Below are positions 7,804 through 17,315 of a DNA stretch of 29,801 nt, one piece after another. The notes beneath the pieces are model-generated. The model worked only from the letters and a program-made list of their open reading frames with translations. It did no database searches and was not told the origin of the DNA. Made by a program: the position numbers and the translations under genes. How positions within the stretch are numbered: the stretch's first letter is position 1; each line of letters begins with the position of its first letter. Source of the DNA: a virus; IMG/VR virus record IMGVR_UViG_3300035661_000261, positions 1-29,801 of that record; one strand, written 5' to 3'.

Positions 7804-10800
7804 CCATTCTTGAAGGCGATATCAAGCTGCTGGCCAGCAAGGTCATGGACGACGTGCCAGAAGGCGGCGGCGGCCCGTCTGGCACCGTGATTGCCGACGG
7901 AGCGAGCAACGCCATCTTCGCCGACGTGACCGAGCTTGACCGTGCGGGCGGGGCGGTCTCTATCCGGCAGCTTCACGCGGCGGTGCGCACGGCCAACGTT
8001 GACCAGTTCATGGGCGCGAACATCATAGTGGCAGAGCCGCCGAACGACCCGAACGTCTCCGTGACGCTCACGCCATGCGCGCCATTCGCACGGCGCACCG
8101 ACATTGCGCAGGCGATCGAAAACTACCTGATCGCTGGGCCTGTGTGGGGCGGCTACCTGCTGGAAAACCATGTTGCGGGTCAGCGCAGTATCCAAATCTT
8201 TCAGCGCCCCGGCGATCCAACGCCAAACATCGGTCAAACGCTCGTGCTGGTGCAGGACGAAGGCCAGCCATCCGAGCGCAAGCAATATGTGCGCGTCACC
8301 CGCGTGTCATCAGTGGAGCGCACCTTCGTCGGAGATGACGGCAAAGAGTACCGCGCAGCCGTTGTCACCTGTGACATCTCCGACGCGCTGCGCACGGACT
8401 TCACCGGGTCGCCTCCGTCGAAGTACTTCCAGCGGGCGGCGAATGCCACTCTGATCCGCGACACCACCGTAGCAGACGCCGGGAGCTATGTGGGCGCATC
8501 GCCTCTCACGGCGGTAGCGCACATCGGTGACGCGACCGTGACCTGCGCTAGCATCTTCACCCAACTGGTGCCGAGCTCGCAGACAGAGGTTCCGATCACC
8601 GATGTGAAACCGAACGGCGACACGGTGGCCGGCGTGGCCGCAGGCGGCAGCATCACGCGCGCCATCAGCACCGCATGGGACGCGACGCACGCAATCTATC
8701 TCGGCGGCGGCGTGATGCCCGGGAGCCTCTCCATAGCATCCGGCAGCAACACCATCACCGACGCGGCGGGGCGGCTGTATGCGGGTACGACCGAGGTCGG
8801 CTCGATCGACTACGCAAACGGCATCCTCACCGCAATCACCGACCTTGGCGCATCGCACACCGCGACCTATAAGCCCGCCGCCTTCCCGGCCCTGAACATT
8901 CAGACCGCTGGGTTCGAGGTGACCGCAGATACCCGCGCCGGAACCTTCGTGTTCATCCTGAACCCGGTGCCTTCGCCGCAGACGCTCAGCGTGAGCTATA
9001 TGGCTCAAGGCCGATGGTATGTGCTGCGCGAGGACGGTTCCGGCAAGATCAAGGGAATCGACGCTTCATTCGGCTCCGGCACGCTCAACTTCGTGACCGG
9101 CTCCGTGTCGGCGACGCTCGGCGCGCTGCCCGATGTTGGTTCGACCGTGATGCTGACCTGGGGCACGAAAACCACGCAGACCCAGCGCGCTGGCGGCACT
9201 GTCCAGGCCGAGATGGCGTTTGACCTTGCCAACGGCGGCGTTGCCCCCGGCACGCTCACGATCACCTGGACGGACGGAGCGGCGACCAAAACCGCAACCG
9301 ACAACAGCGCGGGACAACTGTCCGGAGACGCCACCGGCACCGTGAGCTACACCTCTGGAAAGGTGGTGTTCGTACCCAACAACATGCCGCCTGCCAGCGC
9401 GACGCTCAATATCAGCTACCAGTGGGGGCCAAAGATTGAGGAAACGTTCGCGCATCCGATCCGCAACGCCAGCGGGCATCTTGAGATCACGCTCGCCAAC
9501 CCGAACGTGCTGCCGAACACGATGGAGGTTGAGTGGAATCTGCTGATCGATGTGAACGCGGTCAATAACGACTATGTTTACACGTCGGTGGACTTTATTC
9601 CTAACCCGTCACCGTACTGGAGAGACCCAACAAAGATCGTGCGCGACACCGGCTCCGGCGCGCTGCAAGGCATTACTGGGTCGACTGTCAACTACTCGGC
9701 TGGAACGCTCGAATGGAATCCTGACCTGACGGTCAATCTACCGATTCCGAACTATGCAAAGACGGTGCTTGGAACCAAGCCTGAATTTGCTTGGACCGGA
9801 ACCATATTGATAAACACCATCCATCAACACCTTGACGGCTTCCGATACGCTCCATGCCCCGCCGTCTACCCGTCAGACGAGTCCGGCTACGTCAAGGTGC
9901 GCTACCGCACCGCATCGGCTGGCAACGCAGCATCTGAGACGCAGACATGGACGCCATACATCGACGTCACGCGAGGCTATGACGAACAGCTTGTTCCCGG
10001 CAGCTTGCTGCTGCAATTCGGCCCGAAGCTGCTGACGGAGCGCGAAGGGCGACTCGATGTGGATATCGACCCGGCCAACGGCTCAGGCACGCAGTGGGGC
10101 TCCGTCAGCTACGCCACCGGGCGCGTCACGCTCACGCAATGGCTCGCAGGACAGGCCAACAGCTTCGGCATCCTGGCGATGCTGACCACGCTGGGCATGA
10201 CGCCGTGCAATGAGATCACCTTCCGCACGCCGATGGCCCCGCTGCGCCCTGGTTCGCTGACGATGCAGTTCCAGTTCGCGGGCAGCGCCACGCTCACCAC
10301 GATCACGGCGGACGCTAGCGGCAACATCGTCTCCGGCTCTGTCAGTGGCAAGGTGGACTACCAGACCGGAACGGTGCGCTTGCTGTTCGGCCAGGAACTG
10401 ACCGTCACGCCCGCGATTCAGGCTGAGGAATGGTTCGTTCCGGAGGCCGTGTATACCGTTGGCGGGGTCGACAAAATCTGGAAGCCCCGCATGGTGCTTG
10501 TGGACACCTTCCGATTCGCCTGCGTGGCCTACAGCTACCTGCCGATTGATGCCAGCATCCTCGGCCTCGACCCGGTTCGGCTGCCGCAGGATGGGCGGGT
10601 GCCGATGTTCCGGGTGGGCGGCTATGTGGTGGTCGGCAATACCGGGCGGGTCGGGCCGGTCACGGTCAGCAACGGGCAGACCATCAACTGCGCGCGCACC
10701 AGGCTCTCGCGGCTGCGGGTGGTGGGGAACAACGGCCTTGTCATCAACACCGGATACACGACCGATCTCGATGCGGGCACCGTCACGTTCACCGACGTGT

Positions 10801-11417
10801 CTGGCTACAGCCAGCCTGTGACCATTGAACACCGCGTCGAGGACATGGTGCGTGTGCGCGATGTGCAGATCAACGGCACGCTGTCGCTCTCGCGGGCGCT
10901 GTCGCATGATTTCCCGGTGCCGGGAAGCTACGTCTCTGGTGCGCTCGTAGCTGGCAACCTCAAGGCTCGCGTGAGCGGCCTATGGGACCAAGAGACCTGG
11001 GACGGCGTGACCTGGGCGGACTACATCGTAGGGTCCGCTGCGACAGCCTCTTACAACGACACCGTGGCACCGGTCGAGGTCACGAATGCCGGGGCCATCA
11101 CCCAGCGCTGGGCGCTTCGCTTCACCAGTTCCAGCACGTTCGACGTGATCGGGGAAAACGTCGGCAACCTCGGCAACTACAGCATCAACGCGGACTGCTC
11201 GCCCATCAACCCGATCAGTGGACAGCCGTATTTCACCATTCGCTCCACCGGCTGGGGCCTGGGCTGGGCCGCTGGCAATGTGCTTCGCATCAACACCGTT
11301 GGCGCGATGTACAGCTACGCGGCAGTTCGCACCGTGCAGCCCAGCGCCGCAGCGGGGACGGATTTCAAGTTCGAGCTACTGGTGCGCGGCGATGTGGACC
11401 GCCCGCCTTCGCCTTAA
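7800..11417 (+). CDS. Large beta-repeat tail protein (1205 aa)
   Basis: The largest gene of the window. N-terminus 'MTILEGDIKLLASKVMDDVP' followed by 'GGGGPSGTVIADGASNAIF' is, as far as I recall, a recurring signature of tail proteins in proteobacterial prophages, but I cannot assign an activity. From about residue 290 to 1010 the protein contains at least six degenerate repeats built on 'G-x-G-x-L-x-G-x-x-G-(T/S)-V-x-Y-x-(T/S)-G-x-(V/L)', e.g. 'GTVSYTSGKVVF', 'GSVSYATGRVTL', 'GKVDYQTGTVRL', each about 60-110 residues apart and flanked by strands. This suggests a string of beta-sandwich domains. It is probably a structural tail-tip or side-fibre component. No enzymatic motif seen. Start overlaps the previous stop. 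Confidence 0.72.
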   Translation: MTILEGDIKLLASKVMDDVPEGGGGPSGTVIADGASNAIFADVTELDRAGGAVSIRQLHAAVRTANVDQFMGANIIVAEPPNDPNVSVTLTPCAPFARRTDIAQAIENYLIAGPVWGGYLLENHVAGQRSIQIFQRPGDPTPNIGQTLVLVQDEGQPSERKQYVRVTRVSSVERTFVGDDGKEYRAAVVTCDISDALRTDFTGSPPSKYFQRAANATLIRDTTVADAGSYVGASPLTAVAHIGDATVTCASIFTQLVPSSQTEVPITDVKPNGDTVAGVAAGGSITRAISTAWDATHAIYLGGGVMPGSLSIASGSNTITDAAGRLYAGTTEVGSIDYANGILTAITDLGASHTATYKPAAFPALNIQTAGFEVTADTRAGTFVFILNPVPSPQTLSVSYMAQGRWYVLREDGSGKIKGIDASFGSGTLNFVTGSVSATLGALPDVGSTVMLTWGTKTTQTQRAGGTVQAEMAFDLANGGVAPGTLTITWTDGAATKTATDNSAGQLSGDATGTVSYTSGKVVFVPNNMPPASATLNISYQWGPKIEETFAHPIRNASGHLEITLANPNVLPNTMEVEWNLLIDVNAVNNDYVYTSVDFIPNPSPYWRDPTKIVRDTGSGALQGITGSTVNYSAGTLEWNPDLTVNLPIPNYAKTVLGTKPEFAWTGTILINTIHQHLDGFRYAPCPAVYPSDESGYVKVRYRTASAGNAASETQTWTPYIDVTRGYDEQLVPGSLLLQFGPKLLTEREGRLDVDIDPANGSGTQWGSVSYATGRVTLTQWLAGQANSFGILAMLTTLGMTPCNEITFRTPMAPLRPGSLTMQFQFAGSATLTTITADASGNIVSGSVSGKVDYQTGTVRLLFGQELTVTPAIQAEEWFVPEAVYTVGGVDKIWKPRMVLVDTFRFACVAYSYLPIDASILGLDPVRLPQDGRVPMFRVGGYVVVGNTGRVGPVTVSNGQTINCARTRLSRLRVVGNNGLVINTGYTTDLDAGTVTFTDVSGYSQPVTIEHRVEDMVRVRDVQINGTLSLSRALSHDFPVPGSYVSGALVAGNLKARVSGLWDQETWDGVTWADYIVGSAATASYNDTVAPVEVTNAGAITQRWALRFTSSSTFDVIGENVGNLGNYSINADCSPINPISGQPYFTIRSTGWGLGWAAGNVLRINTVGAMYSYAAVRTVQPSAAAGTDFKFELLVRGDVDRPPSP

Positions 11418-11426
11418 GGAGTACCC

Positions 11427-12599
11427 ATGACGACAACCGTCAAGAATTTCAATTCCACCATGACCGGAGCACCGGTGCTGACCGGGCAGGCCGGGGCGAT
11501 GAAAACGCTGCTCAAAACCTGCCTGGTGGACGGCTTCGCCTCCGCCTCGGTGCAGGCGCTCAACGTCGCATCGAATGTGGCCACAGCCACCTTCGCCGCG
11601 CCCCATGCCTACACGGTAGGCTCCATCGTGCTTATTGCCGGGGCCACGCCCGCCGCGCTCAACGGAGAAAAGCTCGTCACGGCCACCACGGCCACCACCA
11701 TCAGCTATGCCGCCACTGGTGTGCCAGACGGGGCAGCGACCGGAACCATAACCGCCAAGCTCGCACCGGCTGGCTGGCAGGAACTCTACACTGGAACAAA
11801 CCTCTCGGCGTTCAAGCCCACCGTTCCGGAGGCGACCGGCTGCATTCTGCGAGTGGATGACACCGGCACCAAAAACGGGCGCGTGCGTCTCTATGAGACC
11901 ATGAGCGACATCAACACCGGCACCGGACCAACGCCCACCGATACGCAGGTTTCGGGCGGCCTCTACTGGCCCAAGAGCGCGACGACCGATGCCACGGCGC
12001 GGTCATGGTACTTCGTTGGCGATACGCGTGGCTTCTATCTCGCTGTTGCCCCGAATGGCAGCAGCCGCTTCACCATCCTCTACGCGGGTGACATCGCCAG
12101 CCTCAAAAGCGGCGATGCATATGCGTGTGTCATCACGGGCAACGAGGCAGATCAGACGGCGCTTGCTTCGGGCGCTCCAAACGGCTGCGTCGGATACTCT
12201 GGACGATCAGCGCGGGTCGGCTGCTACATGGTGCGCGACCATCTTGGAGTCGGCCAATCGGTCAGCGCTCAGCGACTAGGCGCGCATCACAACGGCAGCA
12301 CGGCGGACGCCTATGCGGGCACCGCTGGATACAGCCTTGGCACCTACCCGAATGGCGCGAACAATGGCTTGCTGACCGGCTCGCTGGAGCTTTTCAGCAC
12401 CGCGATTCGTGGCGGCTTCCCCGGCCTGCTGCACCCGGTGCAGGATATGACCAGCGCCAACCTAGCAGCCGGTCAAACCGTGCTCGGAACCGACGATTAC
12501 GCAGGCCGAACCCTCATGGCGCTGCGCGTGCGCGCGCCGGGAGACTCGACCAACGCAGGCACGGCGTTCCTCGACCTGACCGGCCCGTGGAGCCGTTGA
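11427..12599 (+). CDS. Tail structural protein (390 aa)
   Basis: A strand-rich protein of 390 aa with AAGGAG at 11416-11421. It opens 'MTTTVKNFNSTMTGAPVLTG', then residues 40-110 form a small beta-domain with a repeated Thr/Ala pattern (ATTATTISYAATG). The central part has 'GLYWPKSATTDATARSWYFV'. The C-terminal half is Gly/Asn-rich with 'GGFPGLLHPVQDM'. No family name is certain. It lies between the beta-repeat protein and the protein with lectin-like domains and, with them, forms a tail-tip gene block. Probably a minor virion protein. Confidence 0.65.
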   Translation: MTTTVKNFNSTMTGAPVLTGQAGAMKTLLKTCLVDGFASASVQALNVASNVATATFAAPHAYTVGSIVLIAGATPAALNGEKLVTATTATTISYAATGVPDGAATGTITAKLAPAGWQELYTGTNLSAFKPTVPEATGCILRVDDTGTKNGRVRLYETMSDINTGTGPTPTDTQVSGGLYWPKSATTDATARSWYFVGDTRGFYLAVAPNGSSRFTILYAGDIASLKSGDAYACVITGNEADQTALASGAPNGCVGYSGRSARVGCYMVRDHLGVGQSVSAQRLGAHHNGSTADAYAGTAGYSLGTYPNGANNGLLTGSLELFSTAIRGGFPGLLHPVQDMTSANLAAGQTVLGTDDYAGRTLMALRVRAPGDSTNAGTAFLDLTGPWSR

Positions 12600-12600
12600 T

Positions 12601-13971
12601 ATGGCCTCTGCGCGGTACTGGCGAATCAACGGCCTGGAAGCCTGGGCCGGGGGCGACCTGGAGGTGTTCGCCTGGAACTGGTACGACGGCTCGAACCGCG
12701 TGGACGCGGCAGCGACCGTAACCAGCAGCCATGCTCCGATTGCAGGAAGCCTATCCGACCTGCAAGGAACATCAACCAGCGCGCGCTGCCGGTTTGCCGC
12801 GTCTGCCGTGCGCAGCGGCGGGTTCTACATTTTGTGGGACTTCGGCGCAGCCGTGACGGATATAACCCCGCGCATCGGCGCGGCTGGACTCGCAGAGTTC
12901 GTGGCCTATGGACGCCTTCAGTATTCAACCGATGGCGTGACATGGTTCACGGATGTGAACTTCGGGCGCGTGCTCTATCCTGGCCTGGAGCAGTTCACGC
13001 CATCAGACCCGATCCTCCGATATGAACCGACATCGAACTGGGACTCGGCATCGACAGGTTCTGCCGTAACCATCAGCGGGCGGAAGGCTACGGTGTGGAG
13101 CGACCCGTCAGGCTACGTGCGAACGGACATCGCCAAGACCAACGGGCGGAGAGTTTTTGGTCTTCGGCTGGATGCAATCACCGCGCCACAGGTCTTCTTC
13201 GGCGGCATGGCAGCGCTGTCAGGTTGGGGCGCGTTCACCGGCGGCAAGCACTGGATTGAGTATGGGTACGACGACAATCTCTACTACTACCCGGACGGAA
13301 CTGCTATCAGTGTCTCAGGCCAACCCGGCGCGCCACAAGCGGCAGGCGACATCATGTACTTCGATGTCAATCTCGACGATGGGACGATGGCGCTGCGGAA
13401 GAACAGCAGCGCATGGTCGAGCCGCGTGAGCCTGCCGAACTTCGTGGTCGGAGCAGATTACGTCATCGACATGCAGGCGCCATCTTCCAGTACCAGTTCG
13501 TGGTCCGCTACCCTGCTCACAACAACCCAAGAACTCGCGGGCGTTGTTCCGTCTGGAGCGTCTGCCTGGGATATCCAAGCCGGTACAAACATCTTCCACG
13601 ATCCGACAGACTCGCGCGGCTCATCGCCATCCCGCGCCATGATCGTATCATCCGCGCCGGTTGACCCGGTGCGCATCGCTGCACCTAACCGCGTGCGCAT
13701 GGCGCGTGATATGGAGTTCGGCGGCATCGGCACGATCTACGGCACCACCAAAATCAAGGGCACGCCCAACACACCGACCAAAGCGCGTGTGCGGCTGCTG
13801 CGTGACCGCGACGGGCTGCTCGCCCGCGAGACCTGGAGCGACCCGGCAACCGGGGCCTATAGCTTCACCGGCATCGACACCGCGCAGATGTTCACCGTGC
13901 TCGCGCAAGACCTCAACGGCGCGTTCCGCCCGGTTGCAGCGAGCCAACTCAAGCCGGAGGAACAGCCATGA
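12601..13971 (+). CDS. Tail protein with putative discoidin-like and SPRY-like domains (456 aa)
   Basis: The N-terminus (YWRINGLEAWAGGDLEVFAW, then a strand-rich region to about 140) resembles the beginning of F5/8-type or discoidin-like beta-sandwiches used for surface binding. Residues about 150-310 ('WSDPSGYVRTDIAKTNGRRV', 'KHWIEYGYDDNLYYYPDG', 'GDIMYFDVNLDDGTMALRKN') resemble SPRY/concanavalin-like domains. The last 75 residues ('PTKARVRLLRDRDGLLARET', 'DPATGAYSFTGID') form a carboxypeptidase-regulatory-like beta domain, common at the C-terminus of phage tail proteins. This domain mix makes it a candidate host-contact protein. Domain names are by eye. The stop overlaps the next ATG. Confidence 0.65.
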   Translation: MASARYWRINGLEAWAGGDLEVFAWNWYDGSNRVDAAATVTSSHAPIAGSLSDLQGTSTSARCRFAASAVRSGGFYILWDFGAAVTDITPRIGAAGLAEFVAYGRLQYSTDGVTWFTDVNFGRVLYPGLEQFTPSDPILRYEPTSNWDSASTGSAVTISGRKATVWSDPSGYVRTDIAKTNGRRVFGLRLDAITAPQVFFGGMAALSGWGAFTGGKHWIEYGYDDNLYYYPDGTAISVSGQPGAPQAAGDIMYFDVNLDDGTMALRKNSSAWSSRVSLPNFVVGADYVIDMQAPSSSTSSWSATLLTTTQELAGVVPSGASAWDIQAGTNIFHDPTDSRGSSPSRAMIVSSAPVDPVRIAAPNRVRMARDMEFGGIGTIYGTTKIKGTPNTPTKARVRLLRDRDGLLARETWSDPATGAYSFTGIDTAQMFTVLAQDLNGAFRPVAASQLKPEEQP

Positions 13972-14390
13972 CATGGAGCGTTTCCACCGCCGTGCTCGAA
14001 GCGCAGCTTGCAGCTACCATCGCTCAAGCCGACAGCGGCCCAGGCAATGCGCGGCTTCAATTCTTCACCAATGCCTATCCAGGCCCAGGCGCACCGGGCC
14101 AAGCTCCGCAGGCTGAGATCATGCTCGCCAAGCCCTGTGCCACCGTCACGGGCGGCGTGCTCTCGTTTGCGCTGGCATCAGAGCCCGGAGGGCTGGTGCT
14201 GACGGCTGGCATTCCGCGCTGGGTGCGCTGGCTGAGCGCATCGGGCGATCGCATCGCAGACGGCACCGTGACCGACGCATCCAGCGGCGGCGATGTGCAG
14301 ATTACAGGCGGCACCACGCCATCGGGCGACAACAGCCCCATGCTGCTCGCGGGCTCCATCATTCAACTGGCATCAAGCGCCCTAACCTGA
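13968..14390 (+). CDS. Small tail protein (140 aa)
   Basis: A 140-aa protein preceded by GGAGG at 13957-13961, overlapping the previous stop by four bases. It has a short N-terminal helix (STAVLEAQLAATIAQADSG) followed by strand-rich sequence ('GGVLSFALASEPGGLVLTAG', 'RWVRWLSASGDRIADG'). Such small proteins sit between domain-rich tail genes in many prophages of this type. It probably belongs to the tail tip. I do not recognise a named family. Confidence 0.6.
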   Translation: MTWSVSTAVLEAQLAATIAQADSGPGNARLQFFTNAYPGPGAPGQAPQAEIMLAKPCATVTGGVLSFALASEPGGLVLTAGIPRWVRWLSASGDRIADGTVTDASSGGDVQITGGTTPSGDNSPMLLAGSIIQLASSALT

Positions 14391-14391
14391 C

Positions 14392-16275
14392 ATGGCGCAG
14401 ACCGACCTCGTTTTTTGGCAGACGCCAGCCACCGGCAACCCGGTAGAGCTGGTGTTTGGCGACGACGGAGCACCGGTCACGCAGACCTACAGCGCCAGCG
14501 CGGTCGGATCAATCAGCGGCCTTGCCGGAACCATTCACGCACGCTGCGGCGTGCGGCTGGCCTGCGCCGGTTCCATCTCAGGCCTTGCGGGCGGCATCAA
14601 CGTCAGCATTGACCTCAACGTCGCCCGCCCGACCGTTGGCCGCACCGTCAGCGTCGCGCAGCACGCGCAGCCGATCTCGATTGCAGAGCGCACCGCAGAC
14701 CAGCAGGCAGCGCCGCTGCGCCCGGGCGTGGTCGGCAAGCAACAGCAATCCGCGTCGCTCAGCGCCAGCACGCAAGACCGTGAACAGCAGACCTTGACGC
14801 TGCGCACGGCGGCATTCTCCGCCTACAGCGAGGCGATGGGGCTCAGCCCCTGGGCACGCGCCGTGCTGTTCGAGGATGCGGGCCGTCTGCGCGCCCGCGC
14901 TGTTGAAGCGGAGCAGCAAGCCGATCGGCTGCGCGATGCCCGCGCCGCCCGCTTCGAGGATGCGCGCCGCCTGCGCCATGACCGCCTCAGCAGATTCGAG
15001 GAGGCGGCCTCGCGCCGCAGCGCCCACCACGGCAGCGCAGGCTACGGCATCCCGTGGCGTCTGCCCAGGGGCGGCAGGTATCAAGAGGCTTGGCCGCCGC
15101 GCCATGGCGTGAGCGCAGCGCCGCAGCCGCCTGCACCACAGCCATGCTACATCCCGGCCATTCCTGCGCATCTGCTGTTCAGCCAGGCGGAAGATGCCAC
15201 GCTGCCCGCGCATCTGCTGTTCATCTGCGACGGCTACACCGATCCCACCGGCCCGGTCGTGGTTCCTGTTCGGAGGGTATATATCGTGCTCAACAACGTC
15301 TCCCTGACCCGCGTCAGCGACAACCTGGACCTACCCGTCACCTCCATTAGCCTGTCTCTCGACATCAACTCATGGACATGGGGCTGGGATGCGCAGATGC
15401 CCGCGAGCGCCGAGGGCCTCGTGTCGCCAACCGCCATGCTCACGCCGGTTGAGCTCGAAGCCAGCGTCAACGGATTCTCGGTGCGCCTGCTCGCGGAAGG
15501 CATCTCACGCGAGCGCCGGTTCGGCGCAGCCACCATCCGCGTGACCGGGCGCGGCAAGAGCGCCCTGCTCGCAGCGCCCTATGCGCCGGTCATCAACTAC
15601 ATGCAGGCATCCGCCTTCACCGCGCAGCAACTCATGGCCGACGTGCTGACCGCCAACGGCGTCGGCATCGGCTGGGGCGTCGATTGGGGACTGACGGATT
15701 GGTCGGTGCCGTCTGGCGTGTTCGCATTCCAAGGCTCATGGATGGACGGCGTGGTCAAGATCGCACAGGCCGCAGGAGGCTACGTGCATCCGCACCCGAC
15801 CGCGCAGACGCTGCGCGTGCGCCCACGCTACCCGCTGCCTCCGTGGCAGTGGGGCACGCTAGCCGCCGATGTGGTGCTGCCTGACGACGCGGTGGAGCAA
15901 GAATCGATCCAGTGGGTAGACCGCTCGCTCTACAACCGCGTGTTCGTGCGGGGCGAGGCACAGGGCATCCTCGGTCAAGTCACCCGTACCGGCACGGCGG
16001 GCGACATGCTCGCGCCGATGGTGGTGGACCCGCTGATCACCCATGCAGACGCTGCACGCCAGCGCGGTATCTCGGTGCTGTCGGACACCGGTAGGAAGCT
16101 CGAACTCAGCCTGCGCCTACCGGTCGCAGCGGACATGGGCGGCCTGCTCGAACCGGGCAAGGTAATCAGCTACCAAGACGGTGCTGCTACACGCAAAGGA
16201 ATTGTCAGATCGGTGAAGGTTGACGCCAGCTTCCCAAACGTCTGGCAAACCATCGGCGTCGAATCCTTCGCATAA
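14392..16275 (+). CDS. Tail-tip hub protein with coiled-coil and repeat-rich N-terminal half (627 aa)
   Basis: Two distinct halves. Residues 1-270 are low complexity: two copies of 'GSISGLAG' (about 41 and 60), then an Arg/Glu/Ala coiled coil with repeated 'F-E-(D/E)-A-x-R-L-R' units (residues 160-215), then a Pro/His-rich linker with two 'PAHLLF' copies. Residues 285-627 resemble the baseplate or tail hub of Mu gp44/lambda J-type hubs: 'LSLDINSWTWGWDAQMPA', 'LLAEGISRERRFGAATIRVT', 'IQWVDRSLYNRVFVRGEAQG', 'LLEPGKVISYQDG'. It likely forms the trimeric hub beneath the tube. The following 74-aa gene fits as its cap protein. The ribosome site is weak. Confidence 0.7.
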   Translation: MAQTDLVFWQTPATGNPVELVFGDDGAPVTQTYSASAVGSISGLAGTIHARCGVRLACAGSISGLAGGINVSIDLNVARPTVGRTVSVAQHAQPISIAERTADQQAAPLRPGVVGKQQQSASLSASTQDREQQTLTLRTAAFSAYSEAMGLSPWARAVLFEDAGRLRARAVEAEQQADRLRDARAARFEDARRLRHDRLSRFEEAASRRSAHHGSAGYGIPWRLPRGGRYQEAWPPRHGVSAAPQPPAPQPCYIPAIPAHLLFSQAEDATLPAHLLFICDGYTDPTGPVVVPVRRVYIVLNNVSLTRVSDNLDLPVTSISLSLDINSWTWGWDAQMPASAEGLVSPTAMLTPVELEASVNGFSVRLLAEGISRERRFGAATIRVTGRGKSALLAAPYAPVINYMQASAFTAQQLMADVLTANGVGIGWGVDWGLTDWSVPSGVFAFQGSWMDGVVKIAQAAGGYVHPHPTAQTLRVRPRYPLPPWQWGTLAADVVLPDDAVEQESIQWVDRSLYNRVFVRGEAQGILGQVTRTGTAGDMLAPMVVDPLITHADAARQRGISVLSDTGRKLELSLRLPVAADMGGLLEPGKVISYQDGAATRKGIVRSVKVDASFPNVWQTIGVESFA

Positions 16276-16285
16276 GGAAACGGAC

Positions 16286-16510
16286 ATGCGCAACCTCTTC
16301 GCTGAACTCCGCGATCTGCTCCGGCATGGCCCGGTGCAGGTGGGAACTGTATCCAGCTACGCCAACGGCCTCGCCACCATTACGCTACCAGGCGGGGGCG
16401 TCATTGTCGCCAAGGCGAGCGCCGCGACCGTCGGGCAGCAGGTGTTCGTGCAAGACGGTGTGGTGCAGGGGCAAGCCGCGAATCTCACACTGGAACAGAT
16501 TGACATCTAA
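16286..16510 (+). CDS. Small beta-barrel tail-tip protein (74 aa)
   Basis: A 74-aa protein with ATAAGGAAA at 16272-16280 before the ATG; an upstream in-frame start at 16220 lies inside the hub gene and is unlikely. The sequence 'VQVGTVSSYANGLATITLPG' followed by 'ASAATVGQQVFVQDGVVQGQ' has the strand-turn pattern of a small OB-like barrel, as seen in the first domain of baseplate spike proteins. It always sits behind the hub gene in phages with this arrangement, as far as I recall. Likely a small tail-tip component. Confidence 0.65.
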   Translation: MRNLFAELRDLLRHGPVQVGTVSSYANGLATITLPGGGVIVAKASAATVGQQVFVQDGVVQGQAANLTLEQIDI

Positions 16511-16512
16511 AC

Positions 16513-16827
16513 ATGAGCGCAGACCAGATTGCATCTCTCGCAAGCGACATTGAGCACATCCGCGAAAACCAGGATGCCATGCGTTCTGCCATTGAGCGCA
16601 TGAGCGAAGCCGTGACCAGGCTTGCCGTCATCGAGGAACGACAGGCATCCGCATCGCAAGCCGTCGAGCGCGTCATGACCGTTGTCGAAAAGATTGATGA
16701 GCGCGTTCGCACTCTCGAAGTGGCGGAGCCGATGCAGGCAAGGACAAGCGACTGGGTGCAGTCCGCGATGGTTGCTTCTGTCAGCGCGGCGGCAATGTTC
16801 ATGGCACACCGGATGGGGCTGTTCTGA
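16513..16827 (+). CDS. XhlA-like membrane protein, possible holin
   Basis: A 104-aa protein with an N-terminal coiled coil (residues 1-75, 'LASDIEHIRENQDAMRSAIE') and one hydrophobic segment near the end (about 82-97, 'WVQSAMVASVSAAAMFMA'). This arrangement is that of XhlA/hemolysin-type proteins that accompany endolysins. The gene lies directly before the endolysin and overlaps its start by one base (TGATG). It is a candidate holin or holin partner, though with only one membrane segment it could instead be an anchor. The ATG follows without a clear ribosome site. Confidence 0.62.
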   Translation: MSADQIASLASDIEHIRENQDAMRSAIERMSEAVTRLAVIEERQASASQAVERVMTVVEKIDERVRTLEVAEPMQARTSDWVQSAMVASVSAAAMFMAHRMGLF

Positions 16828-17315
16828 TGGAACGCATCTCGACGACGAAATGGAAAACCATCGGCGCTACGGCTGCCGTGGTGGCATCAATCGCGTCGTT
16901 CGAGGGATACCGTGACCGCGCCTATGACGATGGCGTTGGCGTGCAGACCGTCGGGTTCGGCACGACTCAGACCGGCTCAGGCAAAGTCAAGCCCGGAGAC
17001 AAAACCGACCCCGTGCGCGCCGTGATTGCCTTGCAGCGCGGAGCGGATCAGCGGGCGCGACAGCTTGCCGAGTGCATCGGAGACGTTCCGCTCTCGAAAG
17101 GCGAGTGGGATGCTTATGTGTCGTGGGCCTACAACGTCGGTACCGGCGCAGCTTGCAATTCGACGCTGGTGAAGAAGCTCAAGCAACACCCGCCGGACTA
17201 CACCGGAGCCTGCCGCGAACTGCTCAAATGGACGCGGGCCGGTGGGCGTGAACTGCCTGGGCTTGTGAACCGCCGCCAGGCCGAATATCAGATGTGCATA
17301 GGGGATGCGCCTTGA
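16827..17315 (+). CDS. SAR-type endolysin (glycoside hydrolase 24 lysozyme)
   Basis: A 162-aa phage lysozyme (PF00959). The catalytic triad of the E-x8-D-x5-T type is visible: Glu26 (in SFEGYRD), Asp35 and Thr41 (VQTVGFGTT). It cleaves the N-acetylmuramic acid/N-acetylglucosamine bond of peptidoglycan. The N-terminal 'TIGATAAVVASIAS' segment is a weakly hydrophobic signal-anchor-release helix rich in Ala/Ser/Gly, which lets the enzyme reach the periplasm through Sec and be freed when the membrane is depolarised. Cysteines near residues 82, 111 and 130 may form disulphides. Start overlaps the XhlA-like stop. Confidence 0.92.
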   Translation: MERISTTKWKTIGATAAVVASIASFEGYRDRAYDDGVGVQTVGFGTTQTGSGKVKPGDKTDPVRAVIALQRGADQRARQLAECIGDVPLSKGEWDAYVSWAYNVGTGAACNSTLVKKLKQHPPDYTGACRELLKWTRAGGRELPGLVNRRQAEYQMCIGDAP

